64,000 nucleotides of DNA from Thiobacillus sp. UBA6205 (GCA_002421825.1 DISR01000041.1:1-64000); one strand, 5' to 3'. Shown: positions 6,896 through 15,283, counted from the first letter of the stretch. Numbers and translations are program-made. Notes: generated from the letters alone by a model not told the origin.

Positions 6896-9111
6896 GGTTG
6901 CAGCTCAAGAAAATCGCCATCCCCTGGCTGCTGGCCGCGGGATGGCTTGCCTTGCTGGTACTGCATGAAGCTTCATTTCTGCGTCTGGGGTTTGTCGAGC
7001 GCCTGGATGCTGCCATTTACGACCTCAGCCTGAAAAGCAGCGCGCCGCGCGGGCTGGACGACCGCATCGCCATCCTCGACATCGACGAGGCCAGCCTGAA
7101 GGAAGTCGGCCGCTGGCCGTGGAGCCGCGACAGGATGACGATACTGGTCGACCGGCTCTACAACGATTACGGCATCGCGGCCATGGGCTTCGATGTCATC
7201 TTCGCCGAACCCGACATCAGCTCCGGCATTGCCACGTTGGACCAGCTGGCGAAGAGGGAGCTCTCTACTGATCCGAAGTTTCTCGACCGCTATGCGCGTC
7301 TGCGTCCGGCGCTGGATTACGACGGGCGTTTTGCCGAAATGCTCGGCGGCAAAACTCTTGCGCTCGGCTATTACTTCATCACGCCGGGCTTGCCGGAAGG
7401 TGTGACCGGGGCCTTGCCGCCGGCCAATCTTCCTGCAGGGGCATTGGGGAAGGACGGCAGCCGCCTGGTTGAGGCCATCGGCTATGGCGGCAACCTCGAA
7501 CTGTTCCAGGACGCAGCCGGCATCGCCGGCTATTTCTCGGTGCTGCCGGATGCCGACGGCACCATGCGCAAGCTGCACATGCTGACCCGCTACCAGGGCG
7601 GCTTGTACGAATCCTTCAGCTCGGCCACCCTGCGCGCCGCCTTTGGCGGCGATCCGCTGGCAGCCGGCGTGGACGAAGACAGCGTCCTGGGCCGCAGCTA
7701 TCGCCAGCCCTGGGTCGAGGTGGCCGGCATTCGCGTCAACCTCAACGCGGACGGCAGCGCCTGGGTGCCGTACCGCGCAGGCGCGCCGTTCCCCTATGTG
7801 TCGGCCAGGGATGTGCTTGCGGGCAAAACCGACAAGGGCGTGCTGGAAAACCGCGTGGTGCTGGTCGGTTCCACCGCGCCGGGCCTGGCGGACTTGCGCG
7901 TCACGCCTTTCTCCAGTTCCTTCCCGGGCGTGGAAATCCATGCCCACATGATCGCCGGCATGCTCGACGGCGACGCCGGCTACACGCCGCCCTGGTCGCG
8001 GGACGCCATCCTGGCGGCGACCCTGATCGCGGGCCTGCTGCTGGCCATCGCCCTGCCGCTGATCGGCCCGGTTTATGGCCTGGGGCTCACCGTCCTGCTG
8101 CTGGCGGGAATGGCGGGCGGGCAATACGCCGCCTGGCGGCAGCACTGGGTTTTGCCGATGGCCGGGCCGCTGGTCACGGTGATCGGTTTGTACCTGCTGT
8201 CGACGGCCTATGGCTTCCTCGCCGAAACCCGCAACAAGCGCCAGATCACCAAGCTGTTCGGCCAGTACGTGCCGCCGGAACTGGCCGACGAGATGAGCCG
8301 CGACCCCACGCACTACAGCATGGAAGGCCAGTCGCGCGAGATGACCGTGCTGTTTTCCGACATCCGCGGCTTCACCAATTTTTCCGAGAAGCTGCCGCCG
8401 ACCGAGCTGGCCGAAGTGCTGAACAGCTATCTCAGCACCATGACCGCCATCGTGCAGCAGAACAAGGGCACCATCGACAAATACATCGGTGACGCGGTGA
8501 TGGCCTTCTGGAATGCGCCGCTCGACATGCCCAATCATGCCGAGGCCGCGGTGCAGACCGCGCTCGACATGCAGGCCGCGCTGCCGGCGCTGAACGAGCA
8601 GTTCGCCGCGCGCAACTGGCCGCACGTGAAAATCGGCGTCGGCGTGAACAGCGGGCGCATGAGCGTGGGCAACATGGGCTCGACGTTCCGCATGTCCTAT
8701 ACCGTGATGGGCGATGCGGTGAACCTGGGTTCGCGTCTCGAAGGCATCACCAAGCAATACGGCGTCGGCATCCTGGCCACGCAGACCACGGTCGATGCGG
8801 ATGCAAGGCACGTGTTCATGAAAATCGACGACGTGCGCGTCAAGGGCAAGGAAGAGCCGGTGGCGATCTACGAGCCGCTGGGCATGAAGGACGCCGTCGA
8901 CCCGGCCCAACTCGATCGCGCGCAGCGCTTCGAGCAGGCGTACGCCGCCTACCAGCAGCAAAAATGGGACGAGGCGGAAACCCTGCTGAAGGCATTGAAT
9001 ACGGAATCGCCCCGGGCGCTGTACGATATCTACCTGGAGCGCATCGCGCATTTCCGCGAAGCGCCGCCGCCGGAAGATTGGGATGGCGTATTCGTCTATA
9101 CGACAAAGTAG
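6892..9111 (+). CDS. CHASE2-domain class III adenylate cyclase
   Basis: This 739-residue membrane protein makes a cyclic nucleotide, most likely cAMP. It has an N-terminal membrane helix, a large periplasmic CHASE2 sensor domain (about residues 35-360), three membrane helices (about 365-445) and a cytoplasmic class III cyclase domain from about 475. The metal aspartates are seen in FSDIRGF and YIGDAVMAFW. The lysine in IDKYIGD and the threonine in MSYTVMGD stand at positions that usually select adenine. The motif GDAVNLGSRLEG carries the catalytic Asn and Arg. The GTG start overlaps the preceding stop. A C-terminal helical tail follows the catalytic domain. A phosphodiesterase gene lies 105 bp downstream. 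Confidence 0.9.
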   Translation: MRLQLKKIAIPWLLAAGWLALLVLHEASFLRLGFVERLDAAIYDLSLKSSAPRGLDDRIAILDIDEASLKEVGRWPWSRDRMTILVDRLYNDYGIAAMGFDVIFAEPDISSGIATLDQLAKRELSTDPKFLDRYARLRPALDYDGRFAEMLGGKTLALGYYFITPGLPEGVTGALPPANLPAGALGKDGSRLVEAIGYGGNLELFQDAAGIAGYFSVLPDADGTMRKLHMLTRYQGGLYESFSSATLRAAFGGDPLAAGVDEDSVLGRSYRQPWVEVAGIRVNLNADGSAWVPYRAGAPFPYVSARDVLAGKTDKGVLENRVVLVGSTAPGLADLRVTPFSSSFPGVEIHAHMIAGMLDGDAGYTPPWSRDAILAATLIAGLLLAIALPLIGPVYGLGLTVLLLAGMAGGQYAAWRQHWVLPMAGPLVTVIGLYLLSTAYGFLAETRNKRQITKLFGQYVPPELADEMSRDPTHYSMEGQSREMTVLFSDIRGFTNFSEKLPPTELAEVLNSYLSTMTAIVQQNKGTIDKYIGDAVMAFWNAPLDMPNHAEAAVQTALDMQAALPALNEQFAARNWPHVKIGVGVNSGRMSVGNMGSTFRMSYTVMGDAVNLGSRLEGITKQYGVGILATQTTVDADARHVFMKIDDVRVKGKEEPVAIYEPLGMKDAVDPAQLDRAQRFEQAYAAYQQQKWDEAETLLKALNTESPRALYDIYLERIAHFREAPPPEDWDGVFVYTTK

Positions 9112-9134
9112 GAAGCGCATGGATTTGAAAAGCC

Positions 9135-9196
9135 AACAAAGAGGACAGAAGGACAGGAGGCAAATCAAAATCTCTTGTCCTCTTGTCCTCCTTGTT
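9135..9196. repeat. GAGGACA hyphenated palindrome, copy 2
   Basis: The left arm (9135-9160) begins AACAAAGAGGACAGAAGGAC and the right arm (9172-9196) is its near reverse complement. The spacer is only about 11 bp, the shortest of the six copies. It lies between the cyclase stop and the phosphodiesterase start at 9217, so it would form a hairpin in any transcript covering both. Confidence 0.88.
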
Positions 9197-9216
9197 CAAG
9201 ATTTTTGGGGAAGCCG

Positions 9217-9981
9217 GTGAAACTGACCGTACTCGGCTGCGGCGGCGGCATCGGCAGCGGCCGCCACACCACCTGCTTCCTGCTGGACGATGATGTGCTG
9301 ATCGATGCCGGTACCGGCATCACCGCGCTGAGTCTCGAACAGCTTGCGAAGATCGACCATGTCTTCCTTACCCACAGCCATCTCGACCATGTGCTGGGGC
9401 TGCCGCTGCTGATCGACGCGGTGGGCGACCGACGCAAGAAACCCGTCGCCGTGCATGCGCTGCCCGATACCCTGGAAATCCTCGATCAGCATCTGTTCAA
9501 CTGGAAACTGTGGCCCGACTTTCGCGAGATTCCGGATGCCTCCGAACCGTGGCTCAAGTTCGAGCGCATGCCGCTGGGCTCTTCGGTCAGCCTGGGGACC
9601 AGGAAAATCACCAGTCTGCCTGCGCACCATACCGTGCCGGCCTGCGGCTACCAGTTGTCGAGCGGCAGCCGCAGCCTGGTGTTCACTGGCGATACCACGC
9701 GCAGCGAAGCGCTGATGCATAGCCTGAACGAGATGGCCGATCTCTCCGACCTCATCATCGAAACCTCGTTCGAAAACGGCCTGCGCGACATCGCCGTGGC
9801 TTCCCGACACCACTGGCCGGATTCGCTGGCACTGGAGTTGACGCACTTGAAATCCAATCCGCGCATCTGGATCACCCATCTCAAACCGGGCAACGAAGCG
9901 CCCATCATGGACGAGCTCAGGCGCTGCATTCCCGGACGCGAGATCGCGCCGCTCACGCTGGGGCAGGTGATCGAATGGTAG
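9217..9981 (+). CDS. MBL-fold hydrolase, probable class II 3',5'-cyclic-nucleotide phosphodiesterase
   Basis: This 254-residue metallo-beta-lactamase-fold protein has the metal motif HSHLDH (His53, His55, Asp57, His58). The late motifs ETSFENGLRD, SRHHWPDSLALEL and WITHLKPG match class II cyclic-nucleotide phosphodiesterases such as yeast PDE1 and bacterial CpdP. The expected activity is hydrolysis of cAMP to AMP. I start at the GTG at 9217 (VKLTVLGCGGGIG), where the fold begins; an earlier ATG lies inside the palindrome. Its position just after the adenylate cyclase supports the assignment. Its end overlaps the next gene by 7 bp. Confidence 0.8.
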   Translation: MKLTVLGCGGGIGSGRHTTCFLLDDDVLIDAGTGITALSLEQLAKIDHVFLTHSHLDHVLGLPLLIDAVGDRRKKPVAVHALPDTLEILDQHLFNWKLWPDFREIPDASEPWLKFERMPLGSSVSLGTRKITSLPAHHTVPACGYQLSSGSRSLVFTGDTTRSEALMHSLNEMADLSDLIIETSFENGLRDIAVASRHHWPDSLALELTHLKSNPRIWITHLKPGNEAPIMDELRRCIPGREIAPLTLGQVIEW

Positions 9982-10628
9982 GCGGCAGCGAGAACAGCGC
10001 TCCTGACGCCCTGCTGCTGATGACGGGCGGTTGCCCGCACTGTCCTGCAGCGATGCAGGCCTTGACCGTGCTGTTGAAGGAGGGCGCCATCGGCCGGCTC
10101 GAGATCATCAATGTCGCGGTGCACATCGAGGAAGCCGAGGCGCGCGGCGTGCAGTCCGTGCCCTGGATCAGGATCGGGCCGTTCGAAGTGGAAGGCGCGG
10201 CCACGCCGGCCAAACTGCGCGAACTCGCGCAGGGCGTGAACGACGACAAGGTGTTCGATGCCTGGCTGCTGAAAACCCTGAAATCAGGCAAGCGCCAGAA
10301 ATTCGAAGCGCTGGTGAAGAACGAGCCGCAGCGCATCCACGCGCTGGCGCGCATGATGAAAAATCCCGAGGCCAGCATGGCCATCCGCCTGGGCATCGGC
10401 GCCATCCTGGAGGAGTTGCAAGGCAGCGGCCTCTCCGAGCCGCTGGTGCCGGCATTCGGCGAAATGCTCAAGGATACAGACCGGCTGCTGCGCGCGGACG
10501 CCTGCCATTTCCTGACCCTGATCGGCGGCGAGTCCATCCGCCCGCACATGCTGGCCTGTGTCGAGGATGCCGATGCCGAGATCCGCGAAATCGCGGAGGA
10601 ATGGCTTTCGGAAAATCTGCCGGCGTAG
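9975..10628 (+). CDS. Thioredoxin-fold protein with C-terminal HEAT-like repeats
   Basis: This 217-residue protein begins with a thioredoxin-like domain carrying a CPHC redox motif near residues 20-23 and the cis-proline segment SVPWIRIG. The second half (about residues 100-217) is a helical solenoid typical of HEAT repeats (MAIRLGIGAILEEL, DADAEIREIAEEWL). No signal peptide is visible, so it should be cytoplasmic. It starts inside the phosphodiesterase gene by a 7-bp overlap and is probably co-translated with it. I recognise both folds but not a named family. Its stop TAG is the first codon of the palindrome that follows. Confidence 0.75.
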   Translation: MVGGSENSAPDALLLMTGGCPHCPAAMQALTVLLKEGAIGRLEIINVAVHIEEAEARGVQSVPWIRIGPFEVEGAATPAKLRELAQGVNDDKVFDAWLLKTLKSGKRQKFEALVKNEPQRIHALARMMKNPEASMAIRLGIGAILEELQGSGLSEPLVPAFGEMLKDTDRLLRADACHFLTLIGGESIRPHMLACVEDADAEIREIAEEWLSENLPA

Positions 10629-10701
10629 AACGCCCGCCCCGGGCCGATTGAATCGCTGGCGCGGGTTATCGCTGGTAATCGCGGCGAGGGCGCCGCTACA
10701 T
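10626..10701. repeat. Stop-codon palindrome, copy a (REP-like)
   Basis: This imperfect palindrome begins with TAG-AACGCCCGCC and ends GGGCGCCG-CTACAT. It lies between convergent genes. Its left TAG is the stop of the thioredoxin/HEAT gene, and its right CTA is the stop of murI read from the other strand. It shares the tail ATCGCGGCGAGGGCGCCGCT with the element at 12492-12554 and could also serve as a two-way terminator. Confidence 0.8.
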
Positions 10702-11493
10702 CTTGACCACGTGCACGTTGGTCAGGGTGCGGCCCAGGAAGCGCTCGCCGATGGTCTGGAACCTGAGCGGCACGTCGGTGACGTAGAAGTCGTAGCGCGG
10801 CTGGGCCGGCCCGGCATTGGCGAGGCCTTTTTCGTTCAGCATCGCGGCGGCCTGCTCGGCCATGGCCTCGGCCGAATCCACCAGTCTCACCCCGGGTCCG
10901 CTGACTTCATGCAGCAGCGGTTTCAACAGCGGGTAATGCGTGCAACCCAGCACCATGGTGTCGATCTGTTCGGCCAGCAGCGGGCGCAGATACTCTTTCG
11001 CCGTGAGGCGCGTGACCTCGTGCTCCAGCCAGCCTTCCTCCACCAGCGGCACGAACAGCGCGCAGGCCTGCGAGTAGATGCGCGAGTCGGGTGCGTGATC
11101 GTGGATGGCGCGCGCGTAGGCGTTGCTGTTGATGGTGGTCGGCGTGCCGATGACGCCGATGCGCTTGCCGTCCTTTGCGGCCACAGCGCCGGCGTCGATC
11201 ACGTCCAGCACCGGCACCGGCGAGAGGTCGCGCACCAACCCTGCTGCGACCGCGGCCATGGTGTTGCAGGCGATGATCAGCAGCTTGACGTCCTTTTCCA
11301 GCAGGAACTCGGCGATCTGGGTGGTGAAGTGGGAGATGGTCTCCACCGACTTCACGCCGTAGGGCACGCGCGCCGTGTCGCCGAAATAGGTGATGTTCTC
11401 GAACGGCAGCCGCTCCATCAGCGCACGCACGACGGTAAGGCCGCCGATGCCGGAATCGAATACGCCGATGGAGGAGTGGGCAGTGCTGGGCAT
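10696..11493 (-). CDS. murI: Glutamate racemase
   Basis: This 265-residue cytoplasmic enzyme interconverts L- and D-glutamate for peptidoglycan synthesis. The family marks are FDSGIGGLTV near the N-terminus, the two catalytic cysteines in IIACNTMA and LGCTHYPLL, and YFGDTARVPYG. I prefer the ATG at 11493; a TTG at 11502 would add three residues. A MITE-like element begins 15 bp upstream of the start, so the native promoter has been displaced or is supplied by that element. The stop codon lies in a REP-like palindrome. Confidence 0.95.
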   Translation of the reverse strand: MPSTAHSSIGVFDSGIGGLTVVRALMERLPFENITYFGDTARVPYGVKSVETISHFTTQIAEFLLEKDVKLLIIACNTMAAVAAGLVRDLSPVPVLDVIDAGAVAAKDGKRIGVIGTPTTINSNAYARAIHDHAPDSRIYSQACALFVPLVEEGWLEHEVTRLTAKEYLRPLLAEQIDTMVLGCTHYPLLKPLLHEVSGPGVRLVDSAEAMAEQAAAMLNEKGLANAGPAQPRYDFYVTDVPLRFQTIGERFLGRTLTNVHVVKM

Positions 11494-11507
11494 GCGTGGC
11501 AAGATTA

Positions 11508-11780
11508 AGGAACCTCTGATTTAGTCCCACATGGCTGCGCGCTTGTTTTGAGGGCAAAATGCAAGGCGTGCGACGAAGGTCGTATTGTACATACGAAGCC
11601 GAGGCGCACAACGCGGCAGTTTGCCCTCAAAACAAACGCCCGAAGGGTTGCGCCAAATTTTGCTGCTGGCTTTGTCACGGTGCTCGGACTCGTATATTTA
11701 TACGACCTGCGCACCGTTTCGCGCCAGACAGCAAAATTTGGCTGCAACGCAGCTTATGGAGGACTGAATCAGAGGTTCCT
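11508..11780. mobile_element. MITE-like element with 20-bp terminal inverted repeats
   Basis: The left end AGGAACCTCTGATTTAGTCC (11508-11527) and the right end (11761-11780) are inverted repeats with 19 of 20 matches. Two internal hairpins fill the 273 bp. The first pairs 11543-11558 (TTGTTTTGAGGGCAAA) perfectly with 11620-11635. The second pairs 11653-11665 (CCAAATTTTGCTG) perfectly with 11729-11741. A palindrome TCGTATATTTATACGA (11690-11705) is at the tip of the second, and a similar GTAC-centred one is in the first. There is no transposase gene, so it would move only in trans. I see no clear target-site duplication. Confidence 0.8.
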
Positions 11781-11849
11781 GAGGCTGAGAAATCAGCATT
11801 CTACCCGCCCCCGGCTGAGGCGGCACTGTGTAGGTTCAAGGAGTTTTTT

Positions 11850-12494
11850 GTGGCTGGATGCAATTGCGGCACGGCTTGCGAGGCCGCGCCAACCCACCCC
11901 GGTTACCGGCGCGCCTTGTGGGTCGCGCTGGTGCTGAACGCGCTGATGTTCGGCGTGGAGATCGTGGCCAGTTTCAAGGCGGAGTCGGTGTCGCTTCTCG
12001 CAGATGCGATCGACTTTCTCGGCGACGCCGGCAATTACGCCGTGGCCCTGTTCGTGCTGGGCCTGGCGCCGGTGTGGCGCTCGCGCACGGCGCTCTGGAA
12101 GGGCTGGCTCATGGTCGGCTATGGGGTGTTCGTGCTGGGCAAGTCGGCCTGGCAGTGGACGGCCGGCATCGTGCCCGAGCCTTTCATCATGACCTGGGTG
12201 AGCCTGCTGGCGCTGGCGGTCAACCTGGGCGTCGCGTCGCTGCTGTATGCCCATCGCAACGGCGACGCCCAGGCGCGCTCGGTCTGGCTATGCTCGCGCA
12301 ACGACGCGCTCGGCAACCTGGCGGTGATCGGTGCGGCCGGCGGCGTGTGGGCGACTGCGCACGGCTGGCCCGACATCGTCGTGGCCCTGGTGCTGGCCGG
12401 GCTGGCGCTGACTTCGGGCGCCTCGGTCATCCGCCACGCGCAGCAAGAGCTGCGCGTGAATCAGGACAGCGCGCGTGAGGAATTGCGGCAGTAG
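11850..12494 (+). CDS. Cation diffusion facilitator-like metal transporter
   Basis: This 214-residue membrane protein resembles the transmembrane part of the cation diffusion facilitator family, which exports Zn, Co, Cd or similar ions. It has about five or six helices. The acidic site in TM2 reads ADAIDFLGDAGNY, and TM5 has SRNDALGN. The N-terminus holds a possible metal-binding segment CNCGTACEAAPTH. The usual C-terminal cytoplasmic domain is missing. I start at the GTG at 11850, preceded by AAGGAG; reading further upstream enters the MITE. The stop TAG belongs to a palindrome shared with queG. Confidence 0.8.
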   Translation: MAGCNCGTACEAAPTHPGYRRALWVALVLNALMFGVEIVASFKAESVSLLADAIDFLGDAGNYAVALFVLGLAPVWRSRTALWKGWLMVGYGVFVLGKSAWQWTAGIVPEPFIMTWVSLLALAVNLGVASLLYAHRNGDAQARSVWLCSRNDALGNLAVIGAAGGVWATAHGWPDIVVALVLAGLALTSGASVIRHAQQELRVNQDSAREELRQ

Positions 12495-12554
12495 GAGGCC
12501 CGCCCTCGGCCGATGAGCGATCGCCGGATCGCGGCGAGGGCGCCGCTCCTACAT
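12492..12554. repeat. Stop-codon palindrome, copy b (REP-like)
   Basis: The element runs from TAGGAGGCCCGCCCTCGG to GCGAGGGCGCCGCTCCTACA and is an imperfect palindrome with matching TAGGAG / CTCCTA ends. The left TAG (12492-12494) ends the CDF gene. The right CTA (12549-12551) is the queG stop on the opposite strand, preceded by its last codon ATG. It has the same arrangement and a shared core with the copy at 10626. Confidence 0.85.
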
Positions 12555-13607
12555 GCGATGACGGGCGAGCGCCCAGGCCACGTGCTCGCGCACCAGTTCC
12601 GATGGATGCTGCCGGCGCGCATCGAGCGCGGCGATGATCCCGGGCGAGGCTGGCGCATTCCCGAGCGCCACGGCGATATTCCTCAGCCACCTTTCGTGGC
12701 CGATACGGCGGATGGCCGAGCCTTCCATGCGCTTCAGGAAGGTGTCCTCGTCCCAGGCGAACAGTTCGATCAGCGAGGCGGCGTCAAGCCCATGCCGCGG
12801 ATCGAAATCCGCCAGCGTGCCGGGCGGGGCCTCGCGGTTCCACGGGCAGGCCAGCTGGCAATCGTCGCAGCCGTAGATGCGGTTGCCCATGAGCGGGCGC
12901 AACTCGGCGGGGATGCTGCCCTTGTGCTCGATGGTGAGATAGGAAATGCAGCGCCGCGCATCCAGTATGTAGGGCCCGACGAAGGCGTGCGTGGGGCAGG
13001 CGTCGATACAGGCGCCGCAGGTGCCGCAGTGCGCGCTGCTGGCTTCGTCTGCGGGCAGCGGCAGGGCCACGTAGATTTCGCCGAGAAAGAAATATGAGCC
13101 GGCTTCGCGGTTCAGGAGCAGGGTGTGCTTGCCGCGCCAGCCCAGCTTCGTTTGTGACGCAAGCGCCACTTCCATGACCGGAGCGGAATCGGTGAACACG
13201 CGATAGGCAAACGCCCCGACGGCGGCTTCGATGCGAGTCGCCAGCTTTTGCAGGCGATCGCGCAGCACCTTGTGATAATCGCGGCCGAGTGCATAGCGCG
13301 ACACATAGGCCAGCGCAGGATCATTCAGCACACCTTGAGCGGGCGCAGCCCGCCCGGGCCAGTAGGGCAGGCGCACGGTGATCACGCTGACGACGCCGGG
13401 CACCAGCTCGGCCGGGCGCGTGCGCTTGCTGCCGTGCGCGGCCATATAATCCATGTCACCGTGATAGCCTTTCCCCAGCCAGTCCAGCAGTTTCTCTTCG
13501 GCTTCCTGCAGGACAATGCCGCTGATGCCGATCTCGGCAAAGCCCAGTTCGCGCCCCCAGGCGCGGATGTCCTGCGCCAGTTTCGTATAGTCGACTGAAT
13601 CATGCAT
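12549..13607 (-). CDS. queG: Epoxyqueuosine reductase
   Basis: This 352-residue enzyme reduces epoxyqueuosine to queuosine in the wobble position of certain tRNAs, using cobalamin and two 4Fe-4S clusters. The ferredoxin-like part has CGTCGACIDACPTHAF near residues 195-210 and a second group in GCDDCQLACPWN. The C-terminal part, with VREHVAWALARH, is a HEAT-like tail. The start ATG at 13607 agrees with E. coli QueG and lies in the palindrome ATGCAT, which also starts tsaE on the other strand. Length is normal for the family. Confidence 0.95.
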   Translation of the reverse strand: MHDSVDYTKLAQDIRAWGRELGFAEIGISGIVLQEAEEKLLDWLGKGYHGDMDYMAAHGSKRTRPAELVPGVVSVITVRLPYWPGRAAPAQGVLNDPALAYVSRYALGRDYHKVLRDRLQKLATRIEAAVGAFAYRVFTDSAPVMEVALASQTKLGWRGKHTLLLNREAGSYFFLGEIYVALPLPADEASSAHCGTCGACIDACPTHAFVGPYILDARRCISYLTIEHKGSIPAELRPLMGNRIYGCDDCQLACPWNREAPPGTLADFDPRHGLDAASLIELFAWDEDTFLKRMEGSAIRRIGHERWLRNIAVALGNAPASPGIIAALDARRQHPSELVREHVAWALARHRM

Positions 13608-14105
13608 AAGACCAATGATACCGCCGCCTTGACCGTGCCCTTGCCTGACGAGGCTGCGACGCTGGCCCTGGGTGCCAGGCTTTCAAGCTTGCTGAAACCC
13701 GGCCGGGTCTTGTACCTGCGTGGCGGTCTTGGCGCAGGCAAAACCACCCTGGTGCGGGGGCTGCTGCGAGCGCTGGGCTATGAGGGGCGTGTCAAAAGTC
13801 CAACATATACCCTGGTCGAATCTTATGAATTGTCTAGATTTGTATTGCAACACTATGATTTGTATAGGATGATGGATCCAAGGGAGTGGCTGGACGCAGG
13901 CTTTAGGGACGACTGTAACGCCGGCACGCTCTGTGTTGTGGAATGGCCTGAGAAAGCCCAAGGCCTGCTGCCCAAGCCGGATATGGAAATTCGGCTCGAA
14001 GTGGCAGGCGAAGGCAGGACAGCGCACATCGAGGCGCTTTCTGCACAAGGCAGAAAGGAGATGCAAGCATGGCAGGGATATACAGAGTCCTCACCGCATG
14101 GCTGA
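13602..14105 (+). CDS. tsaE: tRNA threonylcarbamoyladenosine biosynthesis ATPase
   Basis: This 167-residue protein is the ATPase partner of TsaB and TsaD in t6A tRNA modification. It has the P-loop GGLGAGKTT near residues 41-49, KSPTYTLVESY, HYDLYRM and CVVEWPEKA. The ATG at 13602 overlaps the queG start by 6 bp (ATGCAT), and no ribosome site is visible. A TTG at 13629 or GTG at 13635 closer to the conserved VPLPDE segment is possible. It overlaps amiC by 37 bp, a common gene pair in proteobacteria. Confidence 0.93.
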   Translation: MHKTNDTAALTVPLPDEAATLALGARLSSLLKPGRVLYLRGGLGAGKTTLVRGLLRALGYEGRVKSPTYTLVESYELSRFVLQHYDLYRMMDPREWLDAGFRDDCNAGTLCVVEWPEKAQGLLPKPDMEIRLEVAGEGRTAHIEALSAQGRKEMQAWQGYTESSPHG

Positions 14106-15283
14106 TGCTGCTGTTGATCAATACCGGCGTCTCCGCCGGCACGCTGACGGCAGCCCGCATGTGGCCTTCGCCCGACTACACGCGCGTCACCCTTGAATCC
14201 GATGCGCCCTTGAGCTTCAAGTATTTCACCCTGAGCGATCCCGAGCGTCTGGTGGTCGATATCGAGGGACTGGCCCAGAGCGATACGCTGGCGGGTTTGC
14301 CCGCGCTGATCACGACGGCCGACCCCTATGTCTCCAATGTGCGCAGCGGCATCAACCGGCCCGGTGTGATGCGGCTGGTGTTCGATCTCAAGACCCAGGT
14401 CAGACCGTCGATCTTTGCGATCAACCCCATGGGGGATTACGCCCACCGCCTGGTGATCGACCTCTATTCGGCGACCGCGCCGGATAACCTGGCTCAGGCC
14501 CAGCCGGCAGATAACAAGCCGCTGCGAACCAATGTTCCGGCCACCAGTGAAGCGCCCAAATTCAATCGCCTGGCACTGGTTGCAATCGACGCCGGACACG
14601 GCGGCGAAGACCCGGGCGCGATCGGTGCGAGAGGCAGCCGGGAAAAGCACATCACCCTGAAGGTGGCGCGCAAGCTCAAGGAAAAGATCGACGCCGAGCC
14701 CAACATGCGCGCCTACCTCACCCGCGACGGCGACTATTTCATTCCGCTGCACGAACGCGTGAGCAAGGCGCGCGCGGTCAAGGCCGACCTTTTCGTGTCG
14801 GTGCATGCGGATGCCTTCATGCGTCCCGAGGCGCGCGGCTCCTCGGTGTTCGCGCTGTCAGAAAACGGGGCGACTTCGGCCGCGGCCAGATGGCTGGCCA
14901 AGCGCGAGAACGACGCCGACCTCATCGGCGGCGTCAATATCGATGTCAAGGACAAATATCTCAAGCGCACCCTCATCGACCTCTCGCAGACTGCCAGCAT
15001 TAACGACAGCCTGCGTCTTGCCGGCTATGTGCTGAGGGAAATCGGCGAGATCAACACCCTGCACAAGGATGATGTCGAGCAGGCCGGCTTTGCCGTATTG
15101 AAGGCGCCAGATATTCCTTCCATCCTGGTCGAGACCGCATTCATCTCCAACCCGGAAGAAGAGAAGCGCCTCAACGACGAGGCCTACCAGGACAAGCTCG
15201 CCAACGCCATCCTCGGCGGCATCAAGACCTACTTCGACAGGCATCCGCCCGCAGGCAGGACCAAGATCGCCCGCGAAATGTGA
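14069..15283 (+). CDS. amiC: N-acetylmuramoyl-L-alanine amidase (AmiC type)
   Basis: This 404-residue periplasmic enzyme cleaves the amide bond between MurNAc and the peptide, helping daughter cells separate. It has a signal peptide (residues 1-23), an AMIN domain (about 28-130) that targets it to the septum, a linker, and an Amidase_3 catalytic domain (about 175-395). The zinc site is built from IDAGHGGEDPG, the glutamate of SREKHITL, SVHADAF and the late VETAFISN. It starts 37 bp inside tsaE and is followed 77 bp later by mutL. Confidence 0.93.
   Translation: MAGIYRVLTAWLMLLLINTGVSAGTLTAARMWPSPDYTRVTLESDAPLSFKYFTLSDPERLVVDIEGLAQSDTLAGLPALITTADPYVSNVRSGINRPGVMRLVFDLKTQVRPSIFAINPMGDYAHRLVIDLYSATAPDNLAQAQPADNKPLRTNVPATSEAPKFNRLALVAIDAGHGGEDPGAIGARGSREKHITLKVARKLKEKIDAEPNMRAYLTRDGDYFIPLHERVSKARAVKADLFVSVHADAFMRPEARGSSVFALSENGATSAAARWLAKRENDADLIGGVNIDVKDKYLKRTLIDLSQTASINDSLRLAGYVLREIGEINTLHKDDVEQAGFAVLKAPDIPSILVETAFISNPEEEKRLNDEAYQDKLANAILGGIKTYFDRHPPAGRTKIAREM

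Noticed and set aside
11508..11849. A longer CDF transporter starting inside the MITE-like element
   Set aside because: The extra frame is made of MITE sequence with no protein pattern, and a GTG with an AAGGAG ribosome site lies at 11850.
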